Of a stretch of DNA of 5,634 bases, positions 1 to 5,634 are shown piece after piece. The DNA is from Actinomycetes bacterium. GTDB lineage: Bacteria > Actinomycetota > Actinomycetes > Actinomycetales > Cellulomonadaceae. Within the stretch, counting starts at the first letter, position 1. The number at the start of each line of letters is the position of its first letter. The notes beneath the pieces are model-generated. The model saw only the letters and a program-made list of their open reading frames with translations, was not told the origin of the DNA and searched no databases. Position numbers and translations under genes: made by a program. The stretch lies in assembly GCA_023425905.1 (NCBI GenBank), contig JAFABT010000101.1:1-5634 (forward strand). The letters run 5' to 3'.

Positions 1-906
1 GAGCGGGGTGCGCAGCTCGTGGGACGCGTCGGCGACGAACTGGCGTATCCGCCGCTCGGAGGCCTCGCGCGCGTCGAAGGCCTGCTCGAGGTGCGTGAGC
101 ATCCCGTTGAGCGACGTCGCGAGGCGCCCCACCTCCGTGCCGTCCTCGGTGACCGGGACGCGGCGTGAGAGGTCGCCCGCGGCGATCGCCGCGGCAGTGT
201 CCTCGATCTGCCGCAGCGGTCGCAGCGAGCGGCGCACCGCCCAGCTCGCCGCGATCGCCCCGGCGAGCACGACGGCGAGCGACACGAGGAGGAGCACCGT
301 GCGCATCTGAGCCATCGTCGCGTCCGCGGCGTCGAGCGGGAGGGCGATCGCGACCGACCCCTGGAAGGTGCTGAGCGGCAGGACGACGACGCGCCACCGG
401 CTCGTGCCGTCCTGCGAGGACACGGTGAACGGCTCACCGCCGCGCGCGACGGTCTGCTCGATCGTCGACGGGCCGACGACGGGCAGGTCCCCCGTGCCGC
501 TCTCGCCCGGTCGGGACCACCACGGCGTCGACTGCGAGCCGTCGGCGCTCATGAACTCGACGTAGTAGTCGCTCGGCAGCCCGGGGGAGTCGTCGAACCG
601 TGGGACGCCGACGAGCCCGTCCGAGGCCTCGCGCGCGAGTGGCTCGGCGGTGCGCTCGAGCTGGGCGTCGACCTCGCCGACGAGCGAGCTCGACAGCAGC
701 GCGAGCGCGCTGACGCCCGTGACGCCGAGCCCGAGCACGAGGGCGACGACGATCGTCGCGATCAGACGGGAGCGCAGCGAGCGGGGCCCGAGCGTGAGGG
801 TGTGCAGCGTGCGCGGTGCGGGCGGTGCTGGCGGTGCTGGCGGCGAGAGCGTGACTGGCGCTGGCGGCGGAGGTGGTGGCGGCACCTCGCGACGGTCGGC
901 GCTCAT
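1..906 (-). CDS. Sensor histidine kinase, PhoR-like, N-terminal 302 residues (partial at window edge)
   Basis: This is the membrane sensor kinase of a two-component system; it should autophosphorylate on histidine and pass the phosphate to the regulator encoded just upstream. Visible in order: a proline-rich cytoplasmic N-terminus (seven prolines at residues 9-15, then PPAPPAPPAP at about 22-31), a first membrane helix at about 48-71, an extracytoplasmic domain at about 72-202, a second helix at about 203-224, a HAMP linker (RRSLRPL at 225-231, EVGRL at 258-262) and the start of HisKA with the H-box ASHELRTPL, phospho-acceptor His296. The dimerisation remainder and ATPase domain lie beyond the left edge. 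The ATG at 906 overlaps the regulator's stop as ATGA, implying translational coupling. The HAMP and H-box layout, and a YYVEFMSADG stretch in the sensor domain, resemble Mycobacterium tuberculosis PhoR as I remember it. The signal sensed cannot be told from sequence. The family call is secure; orthology to PhoR is not. Confidence 0.95.
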   Translation of the reverse strand, partial: MSADRREVPPPPPPPAPVTLSPPAPPAPPAPRTLHTLTLGPRSLRSRLIATIVVALVLGLGVTGVSALALLSSSLVGEVDAQLERTAEPLAREASDGLVGVPRFDDSPGLPSDYYVEFMSADGSQSTPWWSRPGESGTGDLPVVGPSTIEQTVARGGEPFTVSSQDGTSRWRVVVLPLSTFQGSVAIALPLDAADATMAQMRTVLLLVSLAVVLAGAIAASWAVRRSLRPLRQIEDTAAAIAAGDLSRRVPVTEDGTEVGRLATSLNGMLTHLEQAFDAREASERRIRQFVADASHELRTPL

Positions 907-1661
907 GCGGGACCGGTCCCCGAGCCGGACGGCCCGCGCAGCACGTACCCGACGCCGCGCTTCGTGTGGATGAGCGGCGCAGGGGCGTCCTCCCCGGGCC
1001 CGGCCGGGGCGTCGACCTTGCGGCGAAGGTAGGAGATGTAGGACTCGACGATCCCGGTGTCTCCGCCCCACTCGTACTGCCAGACGTGGTCGAGGATCTG
1101 CGTCTTCGACAGCACACGTCCCGCGTTGAGCATGAGGTAGCGCAGCAGCTTGAACTCGGTGGGGGACAGCTCGATGGGCCGACCGGCGCGGCGGACCTCG
1201 TGGGCGTCCTCGTCGAGCTCGAGGTCCGCGTGGCGCAGCACCCCGTCGTCGGCCGCGGCGCTCGCGGGGCGGGTGCGGCGTAGCACGGCGCGGATCCGAG
1301 CGATGACCTCTTCGAGCGAGAACGGCTTGGTGATGTAGTCGTCGCCACCGACGGTGAGGCCCTGGACGGCGTCGGAGGACTCGTCGCGCGCGGTGAGGAA
1401 GACGACGGGCACGTGCTCGCCCCCCGCGCGCAGCCGCCGGGTGAGGGTGAAGCCGTCCATGTCGGGGAGCATGACGTCGAGCACGACGAGGTCGGGGTGG
1501 ACCTCCTGGACGAGGCGGTGGGCCGTCGTCGCGTCCGGTGCGGGGTGGACCTCGAACCCGGCGAAGCGCAGCGACGTCGTGAGCAGGTCGCGGATGTTGG
1601 GCTCGTCGTCGACGACGACGAGCCTCGCCTCGGGGACTGGTCCGGTCGCTGGAGCGGTCAT
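903..1661 (-). CDS. OmpR/PhoB-family response regulator, PhoP-like
   Basis: This is a cytoplasmic DNA-binding regulator of 252 residues, phosphorylated by the partner kinase. The receiver domain (about 13-128) has the full active site: acidic pair Asp18/Asp19, phospho-acceptor Asp62 in VVLDVMLP, Thr90 in FLTAR, and Lys112 in TKPF. An alanine-rich linker leads to a winged-helix DNA-binding domain (about 142-243) with SPTEFKLLRYL, the recognition-helix region VESYISYLRRKVD and the wing RGVGYVLR. The motif IELSPTEFKLLRYLMLNAG and the WGGDTGIVESYISYLRRK segment resemble mycobacterial PhoP closely. The loop after the recognition helix (APAGPGEDAPAP) looks several residues longer than in PhoP. The start at 1661 has a weak GGGACGAG element 9 nt upstream. 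Its stop overlaps the kinase ATG by 4 nt, so the two are co-expressed. TcrA/TcrX-type regulators are alternatives to PhoP. Target genes are unknown; autoregulation is common in the family. Confidence 0.97.
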   Translation of the reverse strand: MTAPATGPVPEARLVVVDDEPNIRDLLTTSLRFAGFEVHPAPDATTAHRLVQEVHPDLVVLDVMLPDMDGFTLTRRLRAGGEHVPVVFLTARDESSDAVQGLTVGGDDYITKPFSLEEVIARIRAVLRRTRPASAAADDGVLRHADLELDEDAHEVRRAGRPIELSPTEFKLLRYLMLNAGRVLSKTQILDHVWQYEWGGDTGIVESYISYLRRKVDAPAGPGEDAPAPLIHTKRGVGYVLRGPSGSGTGPA

Positions 1662-1727
1662 GGGTCAAGTCTCGTCCCGAAACCTGGGAGTTCGCTGGAC
1701 GCTGGCCGGGAGCGGGTGGGGATCCGC

Positions 1728-1778
1728 GCGAACAGGGTCAGTCCCGTGCGAACAGGGTCAGTCCCGTGCGAGCAGGGT
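1728..1778. repeat. 20-bp tandem repeat, about 2.5 copies, across the SRPBCC gene end
   Basis: Two perfect consecutive copies of AACAGGGTCAGTCCCGTGCG lie at 1731-1750 and 1751-1770, followed by a partial, one-mismatch third copy (AGCAGGGT) inside the coding region. Seen another way, the 11-mer GCGAACAGGGT occurs at 1728-1738 and 1748-1758 and as GCGAGCAGGGT at 1768-1778, exactly 20 bp apart. The repeat contains the SRPBCC stop codon (1758-1760), and a second TGA sits 20 nt downstream in another frame (1738-1740). It ends about 67 nt upstream of the response regulator start. It could be a simple slippage duplication of the gene end or a set of binding sites on one DNA face (two helical turns). 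The sequence alone does not decide. Confidence 0.9.
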
Positions 1779-2201
1779 GCGGAGCGTGCGCCCGTAGGCG
1801 ACGCGGGCGACGCGCGCGACGACCGGGTCGGCGAAGGCGGGGATCCCGGCGACGCGGATCGTCTGGCGCCACACGACCTCCGATCCGGTGCTCGTCGGGG
1901 CGACCGTGAGGTCGACGCGGCCCCGGACCACGCGACCCGTCTTGCGAATCCCCGCGCGGCCCGCGACGGACGTCGTGGGCTGGACGACGTCGTCGAGGAC
2001 CATCGCGTCGTCGAAGCCGACGGGCCCGAGCGCGGTGCGCGCGACGAAGGTCGCTCCGGGCGAGAGATCCGCCGCAGCGAGCCGCGCCCCGGTCACCGTC
2101 GTCAACGGGATGACCGCGGAGTGCGCGCGCAGATCGAGGACCCGAGCCCATGCCTGCGGCGCCGGCAGCGGGGAGGTGATGCGGATCTCGAGGCGCGCCA
2201 T
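1758..2201 (-). CDS. SRPBCC-fold small protein (polyketide cyclase/CoxG/START-like)
   Basis: This predicted cytoplasmic protein of 147 residues has the layout of the SRPBCC (Bet v 1-like) superfamily: an opening strand (ARLEIRITS), a short helix with the typical pattern PAPQAWARVLDLRAHSAVIP, alternating strands through residues 37-118 (for example GATFVARTALGPVGFDDAMVLDDVV and SEVVWRQTIRV), and a long C-terminal helix (about 124-145). The fold makes a hydrophobic ligand pocket. The substrate cannot be inferred, and no catalytic signature is seen. The ATG at 2201 is chosen because the SRPBCC strand begins there. No good Shine-Dalgarno sequence precedes it; an in-frame GTG ten or so codons upstream has GGAGGAG only 3 nt away, which is too close. 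A 5-bp inverted repeat (2202-2206 with 2213-2217) abuts the start. It may be co-transcribed with the regulator 96 nt downstream. The superfamily call is by pattern only. Confidence 0.8.
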   Translation of the reverse strand: MARLEIRITSPLPAPQAWARVLDLRAHSAVIPLTTVTGARLAAADLSPGATFVARTALGPVGFDDAMVLDDVVQPTTSVAGRAGIRKTGRVVRGRVDLTVAPTSTGSEVVWRQTIRVAGIPAFADPVVARVARVAYGRTLRTLLARD

Positions 2202-2348
2202 GGCGCCATTGTGCGCCCGTGCGACCTGCACGGCCTCCTCCGGTTCAACCCGCTCTGCGCAGGTTGCTCCCGCCCTGAGCGTCCCGCGGCCGCGCCCCGA
2301 CCGGGCAAACGTGCGTGAGCACCCCTCGGAGAGGACTACGGTAAAGGT
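2202..2348. promoter_or_regulatory. Divergent intergenic region between SRPBCC gene and sdhC
   Basis: This 147-bp gap separates two blocks transcribed away from each other, so promoters for both should lie here. Besides the sdhC promoter candidate described separately, it holds small dyads: GTGC/GCAC arms at 2311-2322, CCTC/GAGG arms at 2324-2334, and a NotI-type palindrome at 2285-2294 that may be chance in GC-rich DNA. On the minus strand a TTGAAC hexamer resembles a -35 element, but no convincing -10 sits at the right distance. No ORF, RNA gene or terminator is apparent. Confidence 0.6.
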
Positions 2349-2349
2349 G
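2315..2349 (+). promoter_or_regulatory. Candidate sdhCAB promoter giving a leaderless mRNA
   Basis: TACGGT at 2337-2342 fits the actinobacterial -10 pattern TAnnnT. A weak -35-like GTGAGC lies at 2315-2320, separated by 16 bp. Transcription would then start about 7 nt after the -10, at the sdhC GTG codon (2349). This fits the absence of a well-spaced Shine-Dalgarno: AGAGGA is 13 nt from the GTG, and AAAGG is only 1 nt away. Leaderless mRNAs are common in actinobacteria. The -35 is poor, so this is tentative. Confidence 0.35.
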
Positions 2350-2363
2350 TGACGACGAACACC
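2348..2363 (+). promoter_or_regulatory. Possible CRP/GlxR-like site overlapping the sdhC start
   Basis: TGTGACGACGAACACC has a perfect CRP-family left half (TGTGA), the usual 6-bp spacer, and a right half that matches TCACA at three of five positions. It also forms a GGTGT/ACACC dyad at 2346-2363. Lying over the predicted transcription start, it would be placed to repress. GlxR, a CRP-family regulator, is known to control sdhCAB in Corynebacterium glutamicum. The match may be chance, because the codons here are also under protein constraint. Confidence 0.2.
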
Positions 2364-3062
2364 CCGACCCGTGTCAGAGCCCTCCGCTCCACGGTCGTCC
2401 TCAAAGCGTCCATGGCCGTCACCGGCCTCGTCATGGTGGGGTACCTGCTGCTCCACATGTACGGGAACCTCAAGATCTTCTCCGGCAAGGAGAAGTTCGA
2501 CCACTACGCGCACAGCCTGCGCACCTTCGGCGAGCCCGTGCTCCCGTACGAGGGCCTGCTGTGGATCATCCGCGTCGTCCTCGTCGTGTCCGTGACGATC
2601 CACATCATCGCCACCGTGACGCTGTGGCGCCGGGCCCGTGCGGCGACCGGCCGCACCGACGGTCGCCGCTACCAGAGCACCAAGGCTCCGCGCGGTGTCC
2701 AGCGGTCCTACGCGTCGTTCACGATGCGCTGGGGCGGCGTCATCATCGTGCTCTTCCTCATCTACCACCTGCTCCACCTCACGTGGAACAGCGTCGCCCC
2801 CGGCGGCGCCTCGGACAGCCCGTTCGAGCGACTCGTCAACGGCTTCACGATCTGGTGGGTGCTGCTCAGCTACGTCGTCGCGATGGCCGCGGTCGGGTTC
2901 CACCTGCGGCACGGCTTCTGGGCGGCGCTCGCGGACCTCGGGGCCAACACGAGCCCCGGGCGCCGCCGCGTGCTCAGCGCGACCGCGACCGTGCTCGCGT
3001 CGCTCATCGTCTTCGGGTTCCTCCTGCCCGCGTTCGCGATCTTCTTCGGATGGGTGAGCTGA
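2349..3062 (+). CDS. sdhC: Succinate dehydrogenase cytochrome b subunit (diheme membrane anchor)
   Basis: This 237-residue integral membrane protein anchors SdhA/SdhB to the cytoplasmic face of the membrane and carries electrons through heme b to the quinone. Five membrane helices are visible: about 16-44, 70-93, 126-149, 167-194 and 208-235. Histidines His36 (helix I), His85 (II), His140 (III) and His185 (IV) sit where the four axial heme ligands lie in the Bacillus subtilis diheme SdhC, so two b hemes are expected. The one-piece anchor explains the lack of a separate sdhD. The GTG at 2349 is chosen because the N-terminus MTTNTP...STVVLKASMAVTGL is typical of actinobacterial SdhC; a start at the internal ATG 2412 would remove the beginning of helix I. 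First gene of the operon; its stop overlaps the sdhA ATG as TGATG. Menaquinone as partner is inferred from the protein type. Confidence 0.96.
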   Translation: MTTNTPTRVRALRSTVVLKASMAVTGLVMVGYLLLHMYGNLKIFSGKEKFDHYAHSLRTFGEPVLPYEGLLWIIRVVLVVSVTIHIIATVTLWRRARAATGRTDGRRYQSTKAPRGVQRSYASFTMRWGGVIIVLFLIYHLLHLTWNSVAPGGASDSPFERLVNGFTIWWVLLSYVVAMAAVGFHLRHGFWAALADLGANTSPGRRRVLSATATVLASLIVFGFLLPAFAIFFGWVS

Positions 3063-5002
3063 TGACTGACTTCTTCACGGTGGGCGACCCGATCGCCGAC
3101 ACCAAGGCGCCTGCGGGTCCCATCGCCGAGAAGTGGGAGAAGCGCAAGTACGAGGCGCGCCTCGTCAACCCCGCCAACCGGCGCAAGCTCTCGGTCATCG
3201 TCGTCGGCACCGGGCTCGCGGGCGGCTCGGCCGCGGCGACCCTCGGCGAGGCCGGCTACCGCGTGAAGTCCTTCTGCTACCAGGACTCCCCGCGACGCGC
3301 GCACTCGATCGCGGCGCAGGGCGGCATCAACGCCTCGAAGAACTACCGCAACGACGGCGACTCCGACCAGCGGTTGTTCTACGACACCGTCAAGGGTGGC
3401 GACTACCGCGCACGGGAGACGAACGTCTACCGACTCGCGCAGGTCTCGGGCAACATCATCGACCAGTGCGTCGCGCAGGGCGTGCCCTTCGCGCGCGAGT
3501 ACGGCGGGCTGCTCGACAACCGCTCCTTCGGCGGCGTCCAGGTCTCCCGCACGTTCTACGCGCGCGGCCAGACGGGCCAGCAGCTGCTCATCGGCGCGTA
3601 CCAGGCGCTCGAGCGCCAGGTCGCGGCCGGCACGGTCGAGGTCTACGAGCGTCACGAGATGCTCGACCTCGTCGTCGTCGACGGCAAGGCCCGCGGCGTC
3701 GTCGTGCGCGACATGGTGACGGGCGAGATCGAGACGCACGTCGCGGACGCGGTCGTCCTCGCCACGGGCGGCTACGGCAACGTGTTCTTCCTCTCGACGA
3801 ACGCGATGGGCTGCAACGTCACCGCGACCTGGCGCGCGCACCGCAAGGGCGCGCTCTTCGCGAACCCCTGCTTCACGCAGATCCACCCCACGTGCATCCC
3901 GGTGAGCGGCGAGTACCAGTCCAAGCTCACGCTCATGAGCGAGTCGCTCCGCAACGACGGCCGCATCTGGGTGCCGCTCGACGGTGCGGACAAGCGCGAC
4001 CCGCGGGAGATCCCCGAGGCCGAGCGCGACTACTACCTCGAGCGCCGCTACCCGGCCTTCGGCAACCTCGTCCCGCGTGACGTCGCCTCCCGTGCCGCCA
4101 AGGCCGTGTGCGACGAGGGCCGCGGCGTCGGCCCCGGCGGCCGTGGCGTCTACCTCGACTTCGCGGACGCGATCGGTCGCCTCGGTCGGGCGGCGGTCGA
4201 GGCGAAGTACGGCAACCTCTTCCAGATGTACGAGAAGATCACCGGCGAGAACCCGTACGAGACCCCGATGCGGATCTACCCGGCGGTCCACTACACGATG
4301 GGCGGGCTCTGGGTCGACTACGACCTCGAGTCCTCGATCCCCGGGCTGTTCGTCGTCGGTGAGGCGAACTTCTCCGACCACGGCGCCAACCGGCTCGGTG
4401 CGAGCGCACTCATGCAGGGGCTCGCCGACGGCTACTTCGTCCTCCCCAACACGATCGCGCACTACCTCGCGGACGGGCCGTTCCCCGCGGTCGACGACGC
4501 GACCCCCGAGGTCGCCGAGGCCAGGGACGGCGTCAAGGAGCGCATCGATGCGCTGCTCGCGGTCAAGGGCACCCGCACCGTCGACTCCTTCCACAAGGAG
4601 CTCGGCTCCCTCATGTGGGAGTACTGCGGCATGGAGCGCAGCGAGGAGGGTCTCACCTACGCGATCGGGAAGATCCGCGAGCTCAAGGCCGAGTTCTGGC
4701 GCGACGTCCTCGTCACGGGGGAGAACGAGGAGCTCAACCAGACCCTCGAGCGCGCGGGCCGCGTCGCGGACTTCTTCGAGCTCGCCGAGCTCATGTGCAT
4801 CGACGCGCTGCACCGCAACGAGTCCTGCGGCGGGCACTTCCGTGCCGAGAGCCAGACCGAGGAAGGCGAGGCGTTGCGCGACGACGAGAACTTCGCGTAC
4901 GTCGCGGCCTGGGAGTTCGGCGGCGACGACGGCGCCCCTGTGCTCCACAAGGAAGACCTGGTCTACGAGAACATCGAGATGAAGCAGCGGAGCTACAAGT
5001 GA
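3062..5002 (+). CDS. sdhA: Succinate dehydrogenase/fumarate reductase flavoprotein subunit
   Basis: This is the catalytic subunit: it oxidises succinate to fumarate (reversible in this family) using covalently bound FAD on the cytoplasmic side. It has 646 residues, a normal length. The dinucleotide-binding motif GTGLAGG is at 49-55. His81 in RRAHSIAAQGGINA is the expected FAD-linking histidine. The substrate-site residues of the family can be placed: His275 (QIHPT), Arg339 (VPRDVASR, the expected proton-shuttling arginine), His410 (AVHYTMGG) and Arg444 (HGANRLGAS). The helical C-terminal domain starts near residue 500 and ends with the usual HFRAES...AWEF region and KQRSYK tail. The ATG at 3062 overlaps the sdhC stop by 1 nt. 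An in-frame ATG at 3050 is less likely, since no Shine-Dalgarno precedes it. The stop overlaps the sdhB start by 4 nt. All key residues are present, so it should be functional; SDH versus fumarate reductase direction cannot be read from sequence, but the sdhCAB context favours SDH. Confidence 0.98.
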   Translation: MTDFFTVGDPIADTKAPAGPIAEKWEKRKYEARLVNPANRRKLSVIVVGTGLAGGSAAATLGEAGYRVKSFCYQDSPRRAHSIAAQGGINASKNYRNDGDSDQRLFYDTVKGGDYRARETNVYRLAQVSGNIIDQCVAQGVPFAREYGGLLDNRSFGGVQVSRTFYARGQTGQQLLIGAYQALERQVAAGTVEVYERHEMLDLVVVDGKARGVVVRDMVTGEIETHVADAVVLATGGYGNVFFLSTNAMGCNVTATWRAHRKGALFANPCFTQIHPTCIPVSGEYQSKLTLMSESLRNDGRIWVPLDGADKRDPREIPEAERDYYLERRYPAFGNLVPRDVASRAAKAVCDEGRGVGPGGRGVYLDFADAIGRLGRAAVEAKYGNLFQMYEKITGENPYETPMRIYPAVHYTMGGLWVDYDLESSIPGLFVVGEANFSDHGANRLGASALMQGLADGYFVLPNTIAHYLADGPFPAVDDATPEVAEARDGVKERIDALLAVKGTRTVDSFHKELGSLMWEYCGMERSEEGLTYAIGKIRELKAEFWRDVLVTGENEELNQTLERAGRVADFFELAELMCIDALHRNESCGGHFRAESQTEEGEALRDDENFAYVAAWEFGGDDGAPVLHKEDLVYENIEMKQRSYK

Positions 5003-5634
5003 AGATCACCCTGCGCGTCTGGCGCCAGCAGAGCTTCAAGGCCGAGGGCCGCATGGAGACGTACCTCGTCGACGACGTCTCGCCGGACATGTCCTTCCTC
5101 GAGATGCTCGACGTCCTCAACGAGAGCCTCACGCTCTCGGGCGCCCAGCCGATCGCCTTCGACTCGGACTGTCGTGAGGGCATCTGTGGCATGTGCGGTC
5201 TCATGATCAACGGCATCGCGCACGGGCCCGAGAGCCGCGTCACGGTGTGCCAGCTGCACATGCGCAGCTTCGACGACGGTGACGTCATCGACATCGAGCC
5301 GTGGCGGGCCATGCCGTTCACGGTCGTCCGCGACCTCGTCGTCGACCGCTCCGCGTTCGACCGCATCATCCAGGCGGGCGGCTTCATCAGCGCACCGACC
5401 GGGTCCGCGCCCGACGCGAACGCCGTGCTCGTCCCCAAGGCGCAGGCGGACCGCGCGTTCGAGGCGGCCGAGTGCATCGGCTGCGGTGCGTGCGTCGCGG
5501 CGTGCCCCAACGGCTCCGCGATGCTCTTCACCGCGGCGAAGGCCACCCACCTCGGCATGCTCCCGCAGGGTCAGCCCGAGCGGGAGGCCCGGGCGCTCGC
5601 GATGATCACGCAGCACGACCACGAGGGCTTCGGC
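4999..5634 (+). CDS. sdhB: Succinate dehydrogenase iron-sulfur subunit (partial, C-terminus beyond window)
   Basis: This subunit conducts electrons from the SdhA flavin to the membrane hemes. The first 212 residues are present. The N-terminal plant-ferredoxin-like domain binds [2Fe-2S] through Cys58, Cys63, Cys66 (CREGICGMC) and Cys84. The C-terminal ferredoxin-like domain shows the [4Fe-4S] motif CIGCGACVAACP with Cys159, Cys162, Cys165 and Cys169. The window stops at HEGFG, the point where the family normally continues with the cysteines of the [3Fe-4S] cluster and the last [4Fe-4S]-region ligand; about 35-45 residues should be missing. It starts with GTG at 4999, overlapping the sdhA stop as GTGA, so it relies on translational coupling; only a weak GGAG lies upstream. 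The sequence resembles mycobacterial and corynebacterial SdhB, including the VVRDLVVDRSAFDR linker segment. Confidence 0.97.
   Translation, partial: MKITLRVWRQQSFKAEGRMETYLVDDVSPDMSFLEMLDVLNESLTLSGAQPIAFDSDCREGICGMCGLMINGIAHGPESRVTVCQLHMRSFDDGDVIDIEPWRAMPFTVVRDLVVDRSAFDRIIQAGGFISAPTGSAPDANAVLVPKAQADRAFEAAECIGCGACVAACPNGSAMLFTAAKATHLGMLPQGQPEREARALAMITQHDHEGFG

Noticed and set aside
1738..2151. A 137-residue minus-strand frame ending on the repeated second TGA.
   Set aside because: It is an Arg/Gly-rich out-of-frame reading of the SRPBCC gene; it only shares the duplicated stop.
2285..2294. Perfect palindrome CGCGGCCGCG.
   Set aside because: A NotI-type site is likely by chance in GC-rich DNA, and nothing around it suggests an operator or terminator.
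2202..2912. Upstream extension of the SRPBCC frame into a 384-residue protein antisense to sdhC.
   Set aside because: The extra residues are charged low-complexity sequence opposite the sdhC membrane helices; the SRPBCC fold starts at the ATG at 2201.
3050..3061. An alternative sdhA start at the ATG at 3050, four codons upstream.
   Set aside because: No Shine-Dalgarno precedes it, and the TGATG overlap at 3060-3064 is the common coupled arrangement.
2870..4948. A 692-codon open frame antisense to sdhC/sdhA.
   Set aside because: It lies opposite a clearly functional sdhA, and its protein is a low-complexity mix of Ala, Arg, Val, Glu and Asp with no domain. Long antisense frames are expected in GC-rich genes with G/C third positions.
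4791..5622. Minus-strand open frames of 255 and 209 codons opposite sdhA/sdhB.
   Set aside because: sdhB on the plus strand shows intact Fe-S motifs; the antisense proteins have no recognisable pattern.
2349..5634. Absence of an sdhD gene as a possible loss.
   Set aside because: The one-piece five-helix diheme SdhC normally works without SdhD in sdhCAB-type operons, so nothing is missing.

Overview
The window is high-GC DNA with a strong G/C bias at third codon positions. Together with the gene content, this points to an actinobacterium. A placement near Cellulomonas-type Micrococcales is inferred from the general look of the proteins and was not tested. Nearly all of the sequence is accounted for by six protein genes in two divergent blocks. 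No RNA gene, insertion sequence, phage element or CRISPR array was seen.

The left block (about 1-2201) is on the minus strand. Read in the direction of transcription, it holds a small SRPBCC-fold protein (2201-1758), an OmpR/PhoB-family response regulator (1661-903) and a sensor histidine kinase. The kinase begins at 906 and is cut by the left edge right after its phospho-acceptor H-box. Regulator and kinase overlap by ATGA and form one two-component system. As I recall those sequences, both closely resemble mycobacterial PhoP/PhoR. The gap between the SRPBCC gene and the regulator contains a striking 20-bp tandem repeat that also spans the SRPBCC stop codon.

The right block (2349-5634) is on the plus strand and is the sdhCAB operon: a one-piece, five-helix diheme cytochrome b anchor (SdhC), a flavoprotein (SdhA) and an iron-sulfur protein (SdhB, cut by the right edge just before its third cluster). 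The genes overlap by TGATG and GTGA, so they are tightly co-translated. The complex would oxidise succinate to fumarate in the TCA cycle and pass electrons through FAD, three Fe-S clusters and two hemes to the membrane quinone, most likely menaquinone. This gene order with no sdhD is the known actinobacterial/Bacillus-type arrangement.

The 147-bp divergent intergenic region (2202-2348) must carry the promoters of both blocks. The sdhC side shows a possible -10 box placed so that transcription would start at the GTG start codon (leaderless mRNA), and a half-conserved CRP/GlxR-like site overlaps that start. I found no evidence of a novel system. The items worth a second look are small regulatory or structural details.
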